A DNA stretch of 64,000 nt from an uncultured Ruminococcus sp. (GCA_910576995.1 CAJTLC010000001.1:1221-65220); one strand, 5' to 3'. Counted from the first letter of the stretch, positions 25,660 to 35,028 are shown. Notes: generated from the sequence alone by a model not told the origin. A program made the numbers and translations.

Positions 25660-26955
25660 ATGGTTTATACAGAAAACGAAGTTTTGCAATATATTGATGA
25701 AAACGACGTCAAATTCGTTAAGCTGACATTCTGCGATATAACGGGTGCGCTGAAAAATATATCTGTTCTGTCGTCGGAAATGGCAGCGGCATTTGAACGC
25801 GGCGTAAGGATCACCGCTAAAAAAATACGCGGATTTTCCGTTGCAGGCGGAAGAGACGTTTATCTTTTTCCCGACGCGCAGACAATGAAAGTTCTTCCGT
25901 GGCGTCCGCAGCACGGCAGAGTTATCCGTATGTTTTGTTACATCAAATACGGAGATGGAACTCATTTTGAGGGCGACAGCAGATATTTTCTGAAATGCGC
26001 GGTCAAAGCGGCTCTCGACAAGGGCTGGTGTTTCAGATTCGGAACTTCCAGCGAATTTATGCTGTTCCGTAATGACGAAAGCGGCAGACCGACTAAAATT
26101 CCCCATGATTATGCCGGATACTGCGATATCGCTCCCGACGACAAAGGCGAAAATTTCCGCCGCGACGTATGTTTCACCCTTGAGCAGATGGGAATCCATC
26201 CCGTATCTTCGCGCCATGAAAACGGTCATGGTCAGCACGAGATAGATTTCAACGCTTCCTCCGCTCTTAAAGCCGCAGATACGTTTCTCAGCTTTAAATC
26301 CGCCGTGAAATCCGTAGCCGAACAGCACGGGATTCATGCAAGTTTTATGCCGAAGCCGATACGCAACGACTGCGGCAACGGAATGCATATCGGCATTAAT
26401 GTGTTCCGCGACAGCGATTTTTTCGACAGCGACGCTCCCGCTGATAATGCGGACGCCGTAAATAAAGCGGCGGCGGGAATAATGCATTATCTCCGCGACT
26501 GCGCTTTATTCACAAATTCAACTGTAAATTCATACAGGCGTTTCGGCGAATTTTCTGTTCCGAGGTATATTGCGTGGTCTGATTACGAGCAGGAGCAGAT
26601 AATGAAGCTGAATACCGAAACTCCTGATGAAGCGCCTGTCGTTCTTCGCGCTCCCGACTGCGTATGCAATCCTTATATAGTATACGGACTGCTTATATAC
26701 GCCGCATTGGAGGGTATTGAGAAGAATTTTGAATTGCCTGAAAAATTCGCTCCCGACAGCGGCAATTATGAAAAACTTCCAGAAAATCTTTCCGAAGCCG
26801 CCAATATTGCAGAGTCGTCTGAATTCCTTAAAAGATATATCGATGAGGGGCTTTTAAAGCTTGCCGTAAACGATGCAAAGGCGAATTGGAAAGAATATTC
26901 TTCTGAATATGACAAGGAGCTGTATGAGGAGAAAAAATATTTTTACAGTCTGTAA
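25660..26955 (+). CDS. divergent GSI-like glutamine synthetase paralogue
   Basis: A 431-residue protein of the GSI fold. It keeps FGTSSEFMLF, RHENGHGQHEIDF and NGMHIGINVF, so several metal and ATP ligands are present. Against the usual GSI pattern, NSYKR is followed by a shortened flap with no matching Glu (NSYRRFGEFSVP); the arginines of GRNRSALIRIP are replaced (SDYEQEQIMKLN), and the metal-binding Glu of VELRSPD is Val (VVLRAPD). It may therefore be catalytically weak, act on another substrate, or be regulatory. GS genes next to ANTAR antiterminators are known in Clostridia (glnA-nitR). It sits 12 bases after gltD and 12 before the ANTAR gene. Residue comparison was done from memory of the family. 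Confidence 0.85.
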   Translation: MVYTENEVLQYIDENDVKFVKLTFCDITGALKNISVLSSEMAAAFERGVRITAKKIRGFSVAGGRDVYLFPDAQTMKVLPWRPQHGRVIRMFCYIKYGDGTHFEGDSRYFLKCAVKAALDKGWCFRFGTSSEFMLFRNDESGRPTKIPHDYAGYCDIAPDDKGENFRRDVCFTLEQMGIHPVSSRHENGHGQHEIDFNASSALKAADTFLSFKSAVKSVAEQHGIHASFMPKPIRNDCGNGMHIGINVFRDSDFFDSDAPADNADAVNKAAAGIMHYLRDCALFTNSTVNSYRRFGEFSVPRYIAWSDYEQEQIMKLNTETPDEAPVVLRAPDCVCNPYIVYGLLIYAALEGIEKNFELPEKFAPDSGNYEKLPENLSEAANIAESSEFLKRYIDEGLLKLAVNDAKANWKEYSSEYDKELYEEKKYFYSL

Positions 26956-26967
26956 CGGAGGTGCGCT

Positions 26968-27549
26968 TTGGAAAATGTTATTGTAATTTCAAGCAGCAGC
27001 TCTGCGGCGGAAAATCTTTCGGCATTTCTCCAAGATATGTTTCATTGTCAGGTTACAACGGCTGATTCCGCGCAGCAGGCAAGGAGCATTATCAGCGGCA
27101 GGAGGACGTTTGAACTTGTTCTTATAAATTCGCCCCTTGTCGATGAAGCGGGAATCGAGCTTGCGGAATACGCTTCCGAATCTACCGCCGCAAGCTGCGT
27201 GGTACTTGTCAAGAACGAAAATTTCGAGAAGCTCAGTACAAGAGCAGATAAAAGCGATATAATACTTGTTTCGAAACCATTTTCAAGGCAGGTTCTGTAT
27301 CAGGTGATAAAGGCAGTAAGTTCTGCAATAAAGCGTTCATACGCGCTGTATGAGGAAACTGTCAGACTTGAAAGACAGATAGAAGAGATCAGGATAATTG
27401 ATAAGGCTAAATTCAGGCTTATGCAGTACAGAAATATGACCGAGGAGGAAGCCCATTCCTATCTTGAACAATATGCCATGAAAAATCGTAAGAAAAAAGT
27501 AATTGCCGCTTCCGAAATTATAGATAAGATAGCGGAACAGTATTTTTGA
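26968..27549 (+). CDS. ANTAR-domain antitermination regulator with pseudo-receiver
   Basis: A 193-residue regulator from TTG 26968, supported by CGGAGGTG at good spacing. Residues 1-120 have the receiver fold, but the phospho-acceptor Asp position is Asn (LVLINSPL) and the acidic pair is replaced by Ser residues, while the conserved Lys in VSKPF remains; it is unlikely to be phosphorylated. A coiled linker leads to an ANTAR RNA-binding domain: KFRLMQYRNMTEEEAHSYLE and the final KVIAASEIID. ANTAR proteins free genes from leader terminators; NitR beside clostridial glnA is the precedent. The terminators ahead of gltB and amt are likely targets. Confidence 0.9.
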   Translation: MENVIVISSSSSAAENLSAFLQDMFHCQVTTADSAQQARSIISGRRTFELVLINSPLVDEAGIELAEYASESTAASCVVLVKNENFEKLSTRADKSDIILVSKPFSRQVLYQVIKAVSSAIKRSYALYEETVRLERQIEEIRIIDKAKFRLMQYRNMTEEEAHSYLEQYAMKNRKKKVIAASEIIDKIAEQYF

Positions 27550-27562
27550 TTCAGGTGATAAG

Positions 27563-28996
27563 ATGTTTGATTCAATACATGAGGAATGCGGCGTTTTCGG
27601 CATATACGAAAATAAACGCTCAGACGTTGCGTCCAGCGTTTATTTCGGTTTATATGCGCTCCAGCACCGCGGTCAGGAGAGCTGCGGTATAGCCGTATGC
27701 GACGACGGCGTTATAAGTCACAAAAAGGCTGATGGTCTTGTTTCCGAAGTTTTCGGCAAACAGGAACTTGAAGCTCTCGGCATGGGAAATATGGCGGTCG
27801 GTCATGTTCGCTATTCAACTTTCGGCGGTAAAAATCCGAATAATATCCAGCCGCTTGTTATTCGTCATGTCAAGGGAAATCTTGCTCTTGTGCATAACGG
27901 CAATCTCGTGAACGCTGCGGAACTTCGGCGCGAATTTGAACTTTCGGGCGCGATATTTCACGGAACGTCCGATACCGAAGCCATAACTTACGCTATAGTC
28001 AGCGAGCGGCTGAAATGCGGTTCTACAGAAGAAGCGGTCGAAAATGCAATGCCGAAAATAAAGGGCGCGTATTCCTGCATTCTTATGACGGCGACCAAGC
28101 TGATAGCGTTCCGCGATCCCGACGGGTTCCGTCCGCTTTGCATCGGAAGAACGCGCGACGGCGCATATGTTATCGCTTCTGAATCCTGCGCACTTGAAAC
28201 CGTGGGAGCTGTTTATATCCGCGATGTAAGAGCAGGGGAAATAGTGGTTGTCAGCGATATCGGCATACAGTCGATAGATACTCACGTCCGCAAAAAAAGT
28301 AATATATGCATTTTTGAGTATATTTATTTTGCTCGTCCTGATTCCATAATAGAGGGAGTATCAGTTCATCATGCACGCGTAAAAGCAGGGGAGATACTTG
28401 CAGAAAGCAGTCCTGTTGACGCCGATATCGTCATAGGCGTTCCCGATTCCGGACTTGACGCCGCGCTGGGTTATGCAAATAAAAGCGGAATTCCGTATGG
28501 CATAGGCTTTATAAAAAATAAATATATCGGCAGAAGTTTTATTCAGCCGCAGCAGAATCAGCGCGAAAATGCCGTAAAGATCAAGCTGAATGCGGTGCGC
28601 GAAAGCGTTTGCGGTAAACGAGTCGTTATGATAGACGATTCCATAGTGCGCGGAACGACGAGCGCGCGAATAATCCGCCTTTTAAGAGAAGCGGGTGCGA
28701 CGGAAGTTCATGTGAGGATATCGTCGCCCATGTTTTTGCATTCCTGCTATTTCGGAACTGATATTGACAGCGAAGAGAATCTTATCGCGGGCAAATACGA
28801 TTCGGTCGAGGGAATTGCAAAGGCTATAGGCGCGGATACTCTTGCGTATCTGCCTGTTGACAAACTTTGCAAACTTGCCGACAGAGACGATTTTTGCAAA
28901 GGCTGCTTTACGGGCGATTATCCTGTTGACGTATCAGGGGCAAGCGGAAAAAATAAATTTGATGAAAAAATCCATAAGCAGAGTGAGGAGAAGTAA
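27563..28996 (+). CDS. purF: amidophosphoribosyltransferase
   Basis: A 477-residue enzyme catalysing the first committed step of purine synthesis, from PRPP and glutamine. The eight-residue propeptide MFDSIHEE precedes the nucleophile Cys9 in CGVFGIY. YALQHRGQES, GHVRYSTFG and LVHNGNL mark the class II glutaminase; VVMIDDSIVRGTTS is the PRPP site. Cysteines in HSCYFGTDI and FCKGCFTG fit a structural 4Fe-4S cluster. Finding purF away from other pur genes, inside a nitrogen operon, ties purine nitrogen use to glutamine status. Confidence 0.95.
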   Translation: MFDSIHEECGVFGIYENKRSDVASSVYFGLYALQHRGQESCGIAVCDDGVISHKKADGLVSEVFGKQELEALGMGNMAVGHVRYSTFGGKNPNNIQPLVIRHVKGNLALVHNGNLVNAAELRREFELSGAIFHGTSDTEAITYAIVSERLKCGSTEEAVENAMPKIKGAYSCILMTATKLIAFRDPDGFRPLCIGRTRDGAYVIASESCALETVGAVYIRDVRAGEIVVVSDIGIQSIDTHVRKKSNICIFEYIYFARPDSIIEGVSVHHARVKAGEILAESSPVDADIVIGVPDSGLDAALGYANKSGIPYGIGFIKNKYIGRSFIQPQQNQRENAVKIKLNAVRESVCGKRVVMIDDSIVRGTTSARIIRLLREAGATEVHVRISSPMFLHSCYFGTDIDSEENLIAGKYDSVEGIAKAIGADTLAYLPVDKLCKLADRDDFCKGCFTGDYPVDVSGASGKNKFDEKIHKQSEEK

Positions 28997-28997
28997 G

Positions 28998-30578
28998 ATG
29001 TGTACTATTATGGGATACTGCGGCAAAAGCGGCGGTATGGAATATATAACGAATGGTCTGGAGGCGACTGTTTCGCGAGGTCCGGATGATTGCCGAATCA
29101 TCGATCTGCGCGACGGTGTACTTGGATTTCAGCGGCTTTCCATTATGGGATTGACTCCAGAGGGAATGCAGCCCTTTGAATTAAATGGAAATTACGTCGT
29201 GTGCAACGGCGAGATATATGGATTTTTGAAACAGCGCGATGAACTGATTGCAAAAGGCTATACTTTTAAAAGCGACAGCGACTGCGAAATTCTTCTGCCC
29301 ATGTATAAGGAATACGGCACAGAAATGTTTTCGAAGCTGGACGCGGAGTTTGCGTGCATAATTTACGACTGCGAATCTCATGAATTTATAGCGGCGCGCG
29401 ACCCGATAGGAATCAGACCGCTTTACTACGGATATTCTGCGGAGGGCGGTATAACGTTTGCAAGCGAAGCGAAAAATCTTACGAAAGTATGCGAAAAGAT
29501 AATGCCGTTTCCTCCGGGACATTTCTATAAAAACGGCGAATTCACCTGTTATTGCGATATAACGGCAGTCGATGAGGTCATATACGACGATATCGAAACC
29601 GTGTGCGGAAACATTCGCGAAAAGCTTGTTGCAGGCGTTGAGAAGAGACTTGCGGCTGACGCTAAAGTCGGATTTCTCCTTTCGGGCGGATTGGATTCTT
29701 CACTGGTATGCGCTATAGCTCAGCAGAAGAGCGATAAGCCCATAAAAACTTTCGCTATCGGAATGAATACTGACGCCATCGATCTGAAATATGCGAAACA
29801 GGTCGCGGATTATATCGGCAGCGATCATACCGAAGTTATCATCACAAAAGACGACGTTCTGGATTCTCTTGAAACTGTAATTAAATTACTCGGTACATAC
29901 GACATAACTACTATAAGAGCAAGTATGGGGATGTATCTGCTTTGCAAGGCTATTCACGAGAGGACCGATATTCGAGTTCTGCTTACAGGCGAAATTTCCG
30001 ACGAGCTTTTCGGCTATAAGTATACGGATTTTGCGCCGTCTGCGGAGGAATTCCAGAAGGAATCCGTCAAGCGCGTGAGAGAACTTCATATGTATGACGT
30101 TCTTCGTGCAGACCGCTGTATTTCGGTAAATTCTCTTGAAGCGAGAGTTCCGTTCGGCGATCTCGATTTTGTAAAATACGTTATGGCTGTCGATCCTGAA
30201 ATTAAGCTAAATAAGTATAATAAGGGCAAATATCTTCTTCGCCATGCATTCGAGGGCGATTATCTCCCAAACGATATACTTTACCGCGAGAAAGCCGCAT
30301 TCTCCGACGCTGTGGGACATTCGATGGTGGATTATCTCAAAGAATATGCGGAGGAGCAGTATACGCAGGCTGAATTTGAGGAAAAATCGGCGAAATATAC
30401 TCATGCCGCGCCCTTTACGAAAGAATCGCTGCTTTACCGGGAGATCTTCGAGAAATATTATCCCGAAAACAGCGAAATGGTTGTCGATTTCTGGATGCCC
30501 AACAAGGAATGGGAGGGCTGCAATGTAAACGACCCTTCCGCGCGAGTTCTCTCGAATTACGGTCAGAGCGGAGTTTGA
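28998..30578 (+). CDS. asnB: glutamine-hydrolysing asparagine synthase
   Basis: A 526-residue enzyme from ATG 28998, with GAGGAGAAG upstream; a longer in-frame extension inside purF would bury the catalytic Cys2 (MCTIMGYCG) and is rejected. The N-terminal glutaminase has FQRLSIMGL and CNGEIYG; the synthetase domain has the PPi loop LLSGGLDSSLVCAIA and LLTGEISDELFGYKY. It makes asparagine from aspartate. It is the last gene of the nitrogen operon, 1 base after purF, followed by a terminator. Confidence 0.95.
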   Translation: MCTIMGYCGKSGGMEYITNGLEATVSRGPDDCRIIDLRDGVLGFQRLSIMGLTPEGMQPFELNGNYVVCNGEIYGFLKQRDELIAKGYTFKSDSDCEILLPMYKEYGTEMFSKLDAEFACIIYDCESHEFIAARDPIGIRPLYYGYSAEGGITFASEAKNLTKVCEKIMPFPPGHFYKNGEFTCYCDITAVDEVIYDDIETVCGNIREKLVAGVEKRLAADAKVGFLLSGGLDSSLVCAIAQQKSDKPIKTFAIGMNTDAIDLKYAKQVADYIGSDHTEVIITKDDVLDSLETVIKLLGTYDITTIRASMGMYLLCKAIHERTDIRVLLTGEISDELFGYKYTDFAPSAEEFQKESVKRVRELHMYDVLRADRCISVNSLEARVPFGDLDFVKYVMAVDPEIKLNKYNKGKYLLRHAFEGDYLPNDILYREKAAFSDAVGHSMVDYLKEYAEEQYTQAEFEEKSAKYTHAAPFTKESLLYREIFEKYYPENSEMVVDFWMPNKEWEGCNVNDPSARVLSNYGQSGV

Positions 30579-30600
30579 TATAAGCATTCATATATAAGTT

Positions 30601-30648
30601 AAAGCCATAGCGCTTCTGATTTTAAGTCGGAAGTACTATGGCTTTTTG
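30601..30648 (+). terminator. terminator of the nitrogen operon
   Basis: AAAGCCATAG..CTTC pairs with GGAAG..CTATGGCTTT around a 10-12-base loop and is followed by T residues. It lies 22 bases after the asnB stop. Confidence 0.85.
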
Positions 30649-30677
30649 TTGACATAATGTTTGATTTGTGATATAAT
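30649..30677 (+). promoter_or_regulatory. promoter of the small membrane protein gene
   Basis: TTGACA (30649-30654), 17 bases, TATAAT (30672-30677), directly behind the nitrogen operon terminator and 39 bases before ATG 30716. Confidence 0.88.
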
Positions 30678-30715
30678 TATTAACAACTTATAAATGTAAG
30701 CGAGGTAATAAAGGT

Positions 30716-30910
30716 ATGGATATTGGAGTTATAGCTGTTGTGATAATGGCGGTTTTAGGGCTTCTTATGGTTTTTGCGCCTAAGATGTGTATGAGTTCCG
30801 ACAAACGCGATGATCCTGATGCAGTTCCGCAAGTAAAGAAATTAGGCGGCATTATCATTGCAGGTGCAGTCGGCGCGGCTTTGTTGATGTTAAAGTATAA
30901 ATTAAGATAG
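30716..30910 (+). CDS. small membrane protein, 64 aa
   Basis: A 64-residue protein with two hydrophobic stretches, about 4-22 and 44-58, separated by a charged loop SSDKRDDPDAVPQVKK. It has its own consensus promoter and a GCGAGGT ribosome site, so it is a real independent gene despite its size. No family was recognised; a two-helix hairpin in the membrane is predicted. Confidence 0.7.
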   Translation: MDIGVIAVVIMAVLGLLMVFAPKMCMSSDKRDDPDAVPQVKKLGGIIIAGAVGAALLMLKYKLR

Positions 30911-30975
30911 GAATATAGAATCAATATCTAATCTGTATGTGGCAATCTATGTTCCATAAAATTGAGAACGGGTTC

Positions 30976-32238
30976 TTATTCGGAAATTCTGCGAGCCTCA
31001 ATATAAAAACGCTTATCGTCGGCATGGCCCATTGAGAAAGTCTTTCTCGGAAGCGCGCCGTCCTTGATTACGGTCGGGAAAAGCTGCGATTTATCCATAT
31101 CAGGCAGGATAAACGCGATTCCGTTATGCCTTTCGGCAAGAGTTTTTACGTTGTCAACGCCGTGGATGTAGTCAATCTTTCCGCCGTTTGCTTTGAGGTA
31201 GCCGTCCAGATAATTTTGCAGCGAACCTACCGCAAGATTTGACGACGGATTATGAATATACAGCTTTTTCTCCTGACCGCGGCATACGATATTCACCCAC
31301 TGTTCCGCAGGTTCTTCCGAAAGAGCAAGATTTTCGGTAAGTCCCGCTATCAGCTTATCGCAGTCAACATCGTACAGAAGGCGATATATCGCTTCAAATT
31401 TAAGAGCGTCGCTGTGAAGATTAACTATTTCAACAAGTGCGTAGCGCGCAGGATGATTCGACAGATCTTTATCGGGGGAAGCCTTTTTAAGCTGCTCGTA
31501 ATACTCCTTTGCGGTTGCAAGAGAATGATTTCCGTCGCCCATCGCATAAAGAAGTACATGAGAATTCTCAAGACCGTATTTTTTATTAAAAGCGTCAGGC
31601 TCGGCAAGAGCTGCAAGAGCGGAATCAATTTTTTCCTGAACAGATTCGTCAACGAGATATCCGCAGATACTTCCGCCGTTCTGCATAAGTCCGGTATCAT
31701 AAAGCTTTTTGAGATTATTTTTATCGACAGATTCAATAACGGTCTGTTCGGGGTCGTCAATGAGAATCATAATATGCGGCAGTTCGAGAGCTGCGCCCTG
31801 TCTTATTTTAACTCGCGGAGGAATACGCTCGATTACGGTAGCCTCGGTAGCGCGAACTTCCGAGCTGCTTCCCTTGGAAAAATCGTACTTTTCAAGATCA
31901 ATAACGCCGATAAGACCCTTGCGGACTATGCCGTTGCTCTGAATTCTCTCAACATAGATCATGGCGTTTTTATATTCGGTAAAAATTCCGCCGTTCAGAT
32001 ATTTTTCCATGCTGTCATGAATAGTCTCGATACGCTGGGCAACATCATCGTTTTCGAGGTAAACTTCGGGAAGTATCAGTTCCAGAGAAGAGGGTGCGCC
32101 GTCCACATTGCGCTTAACTGCGTCCCAGTATTCAGGCTCGCCCGTGTACTGGTCGCAGGCGATAACCGCCCATTTTTCCATATTTACGGAATCATTCGGG
32201 ATAAGAATATCTCCGCTGCGAAATGCTGTTGAATTCAT
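30976..32238 (-). CDS. DUF1015 family protein
   Basis: A 420-residue soluble protein. DILIPNDSVNMEKWAVIACDQYT at the start, and GDGNHSLATAKEYYEQL and VLLYAMGDGNHS in the middle, are the hallmarks of DUF1015, a conserved family of unknown activity common in Clostridia. AAAGGAG lies before ATG 32238. It is the last gene of the five-gene minus-strand operon that starts at 34941, 22 bases after maf. Its role is unknown. Confidence 0.85.
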   Translation of the reverse strand: MNSTAFRSGDILIPNDSVNMEKWAVIACDQYTGEPEYWDAVKRNVDGAPSSLELILPEVYLENDDVAQRIETIHDSMEKYLNGGIFTEYKNAMIYVERIQSNGIVRKGLIGVIDLEKYDFSKGSSSEVRATEATVIERIPPRVKIRQGAALELPHIMILIDDPEQTVIESVDKNNLKKLYDTGLMQNGGSICGYLVDESVQEKIDSALAALAEPDAFNKKYGLENSHVLLYAMGDGNHSLATAKEYYEQLKKASPDKDLSNHPARYALVEIVNLHSDALKFEAIYRLLYDVDCDKLIAGLTENLALSEEPAEQWVNIVCRGQEKKLYIHNPSSNLAVGSLQNYLDGYLKANGGKIDYIHGVDNVKTLAERHNGIAFILPDMDKSQLFPTVIKDGALPRKTFSMGHADDKRFYIEARRISE

Positions 32239-32260
32239 AATTTTTACTCCTTTGATAAAT

Positions 32261-32839
32261 CTATCGCAAAGACAGATCTTTATTTTTCAGAAACTCTTTA
32301 AGCTTCATATTCAGCCGCGATACGGGAAGTCCGACAACAGTAAAATAGTCGCCCTTGATCTCCTCGATAAGAAGCGCGCCTTTGCCTTGGATTCCGTATC
32401 CGCCTGCTTTGTCATAGGGTTCGTCGGTTGAAATGTATGTTTCGATTTCCTCGTCGGACAGCTTTCGGAATCGAACGTCGGTGACCGAGGTAAACGATAC
32501 GCTGCCGCTGTTATCCATAATGCAGCAGCCTGTCGCCACCTGATGAGTATGATCGGAAAGAAGATTCATAAATTGGCGGCATTGCTCTTTGTTTTGAGGC
32601 TTCCCCAGAATAGTGTCGCCGCAAATTACAGTAGTATCGCAGCCGATAACTATGTCGTCGCGAAATTTCTCCAACGCGGCGGCAGCTTTTATACGTGCGA
32701 GATGCTCGGCAGCTTTAAGCGTCGGAATATCGGGAGGAAGAATTTCGTCGGCGTCGGTGGATACGGCTTTGAAGTCGGATGTGATAAGTTTGAAAAGTTC
32801 GCGTCTTCTCGGCGAAGCTGATGCAAGAATTAGTTCCAT
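32261..32839 (-). CDS. maf: Maf-type nucleotide pyrophosphatase
   Basis: A 192-residue enzyme from ATG 32839; an in-frame TTG 15 bases earlier overlaps the GGAGGAG ribosome site and is rejected. ILASASPRRRELF is the Maf signature; VIGCDTTVICGDTILGKP and the GGYGIQGKGALLIEEIKGDYFTVVGLP segment complete the active site. Maf proteins hydrolyse modified or canonical nucleoside triphosphates (dTTP/UTP) and are linked to house-cleaning or septum arrest. It is 24 bases after the methyltransferase gene. Confidence 0.93.
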   Translation of the reverse strand: MELILASASPRRRELFKLITSDFKAVSTDADEILPPDIPTLKAAEHLARIKAAAALEKFRDDIVIGCDTTVICGDTILGKPQNKEQCRQFMNLLSDHTHQVATGCCIMDNSGSVSFTSVTDVRFRKLSDEEIETYISTDEPYDKAGGYGIQGKGALLIEEIKGDYFTVVGLPVSRLNMKLKEFLKNKDLSLR

Positions 32840-32863
32840 GAATTTCTCCTCCAATCAATTTTA

Positions 32864-33652
32864 TCATATTTTTATTTTGAGTTCGGCAATGGCCGCATAA
32901 TGCATGATCTCAAATTCATTCGGAGCGATTTTTTTGAGAAGCATTTTATGTTCCTGTTCCCATAATGCAGTTTCTTTTTCCGTCAATGAAGCTCCAATTC
33001 CGCGGCAAGCTTTCATTCTGCCGTTCCAACTTTCACGGGTAAACGTAACTTTCAAGGGGAATTCCTCATGATATATAAGATCAAAATTCTCCTTATAATC
33101 ATCGGGAACTTCAATAGGATGGATAGTTTCTCCCGCGCCGCTCCAATTTGGATTGTATTTCAATACCAGTTTTTCACTTGCGCCCGCGATTTCATCTTCA
33201 AACGGCAGCCATGCCATGAATAAAAGCAGGAGTTTTCCGTTTGTTTTAAGCATACGATATAGCTTAGGCATAACTGTTTTATGATCAAAATACCAAAAAC
33301 ATTGGCAAGCTGTAATTACGTCAAAAGAATTATTCGGAAAATTTATATTCTCTGTTGAAGAGACATAATAATCTATATTCATGCCTTTCGAAAGGAGTTT
33401 TGCTTGTTCGATCTGCTCTTCCGAAATATCCGTCGCGCTCCATTTTGCGCCGTATTTATACATATTTCTGGGTAGAACTCCCGTACCTGTTCCGAGATCA
33501 AGAATCGATTGACCGTTTATGCATAACTGCCTGTCTATAATTTTCTGATAAAATTCACGTGGATAGATATCGCGGAATTTTGCATAGTTGGAAGATGTTT
33601 TTCCCCAGTCAAATGCTTTTCCACCGTCTATATTTTGATTGATTATATACAT
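32864..33652 (-). CDS. SAM-dependent class I methyltransferase
   Basis: A 262-residue protein. ILDLGTGTGVLPRNMYKYG is motif I for S-adenosylmethionine, WSATDISEEQIEQAK motif II, and FDVITACQCFWYFDH motif IV, with LKTNGKLLLLFMAW next. The N-terminal NYAKFRDIYPREFYQKII resembles the UbiE/BioC-like group acting on small molecules. The substrate is unknown. It lies 15 bases after the DUF4261-like gene with an AGAGGAT ribosome site. Confidence 0.85.
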   Translation of the reverse strand: MYIINQNIDGGKAFDWGKTSSNYAKFRDIYPREFYQKIIDRQLCINGQSILDLGTGTGVLPRNMYKYGAKWSATDISEEQIEQAKLLSKGMNIDYYVSSTENINFPNNSFDVITACQCFWYFDHKTVMPKLYRMLKTNGKLLLLFMAWLPFEDEIAGASEKLVLKYNPNWSGAGETIHPIEVPDDYKENFDLIYHEEFPLKVTFTRESWNGRMKACRGIGASLTEKETALWEQEHKMLLKKIAPNEFEIMHYAAIAELKIKI

Positions 33653-33667
33653 TTGATATCCTCTTTA

Positions 33668-34570
33668 TCATCTGCTGCCCGACGCAAATTCGCTCATATT
33701 TATATCCAGAACTTCTCTTACAGGCTGAATCAGCGAATTTTCATACTGAATCTGCCATTGAACTTCCGCGTTCATCTGACCGTCTTTTATTCCGTCAATA
33801 TGATCGCCTGAATTTATCGGATTTTCGTTCTCATAAATATAAGTAAGCACATTATATGCGTGATTTACAATATTGTTGGGATCAACATCATGAAAATGAT
33901 ATTGCAGATCGGGCAGAAACAGCGTACTCATACCCAGCGTATCGATAAGCATATCGTCCGTGCCTTCGATATTGAAAAATCTCACGTTGACCGCGTAATA
34001 TATAAAACGATTTTCCTTGGGAACGGTGCAGTTTATTATCTGTTCTCTCGTGAACATTTTCTTTGAATTGTCGAAAATAACAGCTTTGCAGGAGGGGAAA
34101 ATTTCCACAAGCGCTTCGATGTAATTCACCAGCATTTCAGCCCTGTCTTTGTAGTAAAGTCCTGCTGCCAACATATCCGTTGCGACAACTCTGTATTTGC
34201 AATTGCTTAATATTTCATCGCTTTGCGGGCAATCCCATGTCTGACTTCTTGCGATTTCGTCCATCACAGGTTTCTCTTCTTTAAAGCAGCCTGTTATCAT
34301 TAACTGCGGCGGAATATCTTTATTTTCTTTTTCAAAATGAACAGAATATTTCAATGGCGCGAAACCTGCCGTTTTATTATCGTGTGCAAAGCATTCGATT
34401 TTTCCCAGATGTTTTTCCATAATTCGGCACATGAATTCTTTATCAGGCATTTCGCACATTTCTTCCATTAAGAGATGAATAATAAAGATCTTTCCCGGAC
34501 GATCAGCTTTTTCAGACAGATCTTGTTTTAATGGATCGTTATTTTTCTTAAATTTGTCAAATAAACTCAT
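33668..34570 (-). CDS. DUF4261-like protein
   Basis: A 300-residue soluble protein. The C-terminal stretch IDTLGMSTLFLPDLQYHFHDVDPNNIVNHAYNVL (cited here only by its parts TLGMSTLFLPDLQYHF and NHAYNVLTYIYE) and the following GDHIDGI resemble DUF4261; so does the acidic N-terminal half. The family has no known activity and is often found as a single gene of uncertain role. The gene is second in the minus-strand operon, 14 bases after the membrane protein. Confidence 0.6.
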   Translation of the reverse strand: MSLFDKFKKNNDPLKQDLSEKADRPGKIFIIHLLMEEMCEMPDKEFMCRIMEKHLGKIECFAHDNKTAGFAPLKYSVHFEKENKDIPPQLMITGCFKEEKPVMDEIARSQTWDCPQSDEILSNCKYRVVATDMLAAGLYYKDRAEMLVNYIEALVEIFPSCKAVIFDNSKKMFTREQIINCTVPKENRFIYYAVNVRFFNIEGTDDMLIDTLGMSTLFLPDLQYHFHDVDPNNIVNHAYNVLTYIYENENPINSGDHIDGIKDGQMNAEVQWQIQYENSLIQPVREVLDINMSEFASGSR

Positions 34571-34584
34571 AATTTAATCTCTTT

Positions 34585-34941
34585 TCAAATTTTTTTCTTT
34601 AGGATTGCTGCAAAGATAATATACACTGCGATCATGATGATTTCTATAATTGCAAATATTATATTATGAGTGACAAACATTAAAGCAAGGTCAATTATAA
34701 GGGCAGCAAGCGCGATTACAGAACACATTCCATAACGTTCTTTAAATCCTGATATTACCGCAATGGCAGTTGTCACCATCCATGTCAGTGAGAAAGAAGC
34801 AACCAGAATACCCAGTTCGCTTGTAATTCCGATATTTCCGGAAAGCGAGCCGAAACCAAAGGCTTTCAGGAAAAGAATTGTTGCCGGATAAGCTGTTGCG
34901 ATCATAAGAATAATGCTCCAGATTCTGAAAAAGATTTTCAC
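34585..34941 (-). CDS. small four-helix membrane protein
   Basis: A 118-residue protein with four hydrophobic segments at about 5-25, 38-60, 68-86 and 90-113 and short polar loops, ending in ILKKKI. No family was recognised. It is the first gene of the operon and has its own consensus promoter at 34983-35011. Confidence 0.75.
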   Translation of the reverse strand: MKIFFRIWSIILMIATAYPATILFLKAFGFGSLSGNIGITSELGILVASFSLTWMVTTAIAVISGFKERYGMCSVIALAALIIDLALMFVTHNIIFAIIEIIMIAVYIIFAAILKKKI

Positions 34942-34982
34942 TATATTTACCCCTTAAAATGTATTTGTAAATTATAAGTAAT

Positions 34983-35011
34983 ATTATATCATTTTTTACT
35001 AAATTTGTCAA
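34983..35011 (-). promoter_or_regulatory. promoter of the five-gene minus-strand operon
   Basis: On the minus strand TTGACA (35006-35011), 17 bases, TATAAT (34983-34988), 42 bases before the start codon at 34941. Confidence 0.88.
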
Positions 35012-35028
35012 GCAAATGAATTGATTTC

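Noticed and set aside
28998..30578. AsnB as a lasso-peptide cyclase for the peptide system at 2850-7748
   Set aside because: It retains Cys2 and a complete glutaminase domain, is 21 kb away and is the last gene of a nitrogen operon, so it is an ordinary asparagine synthase.
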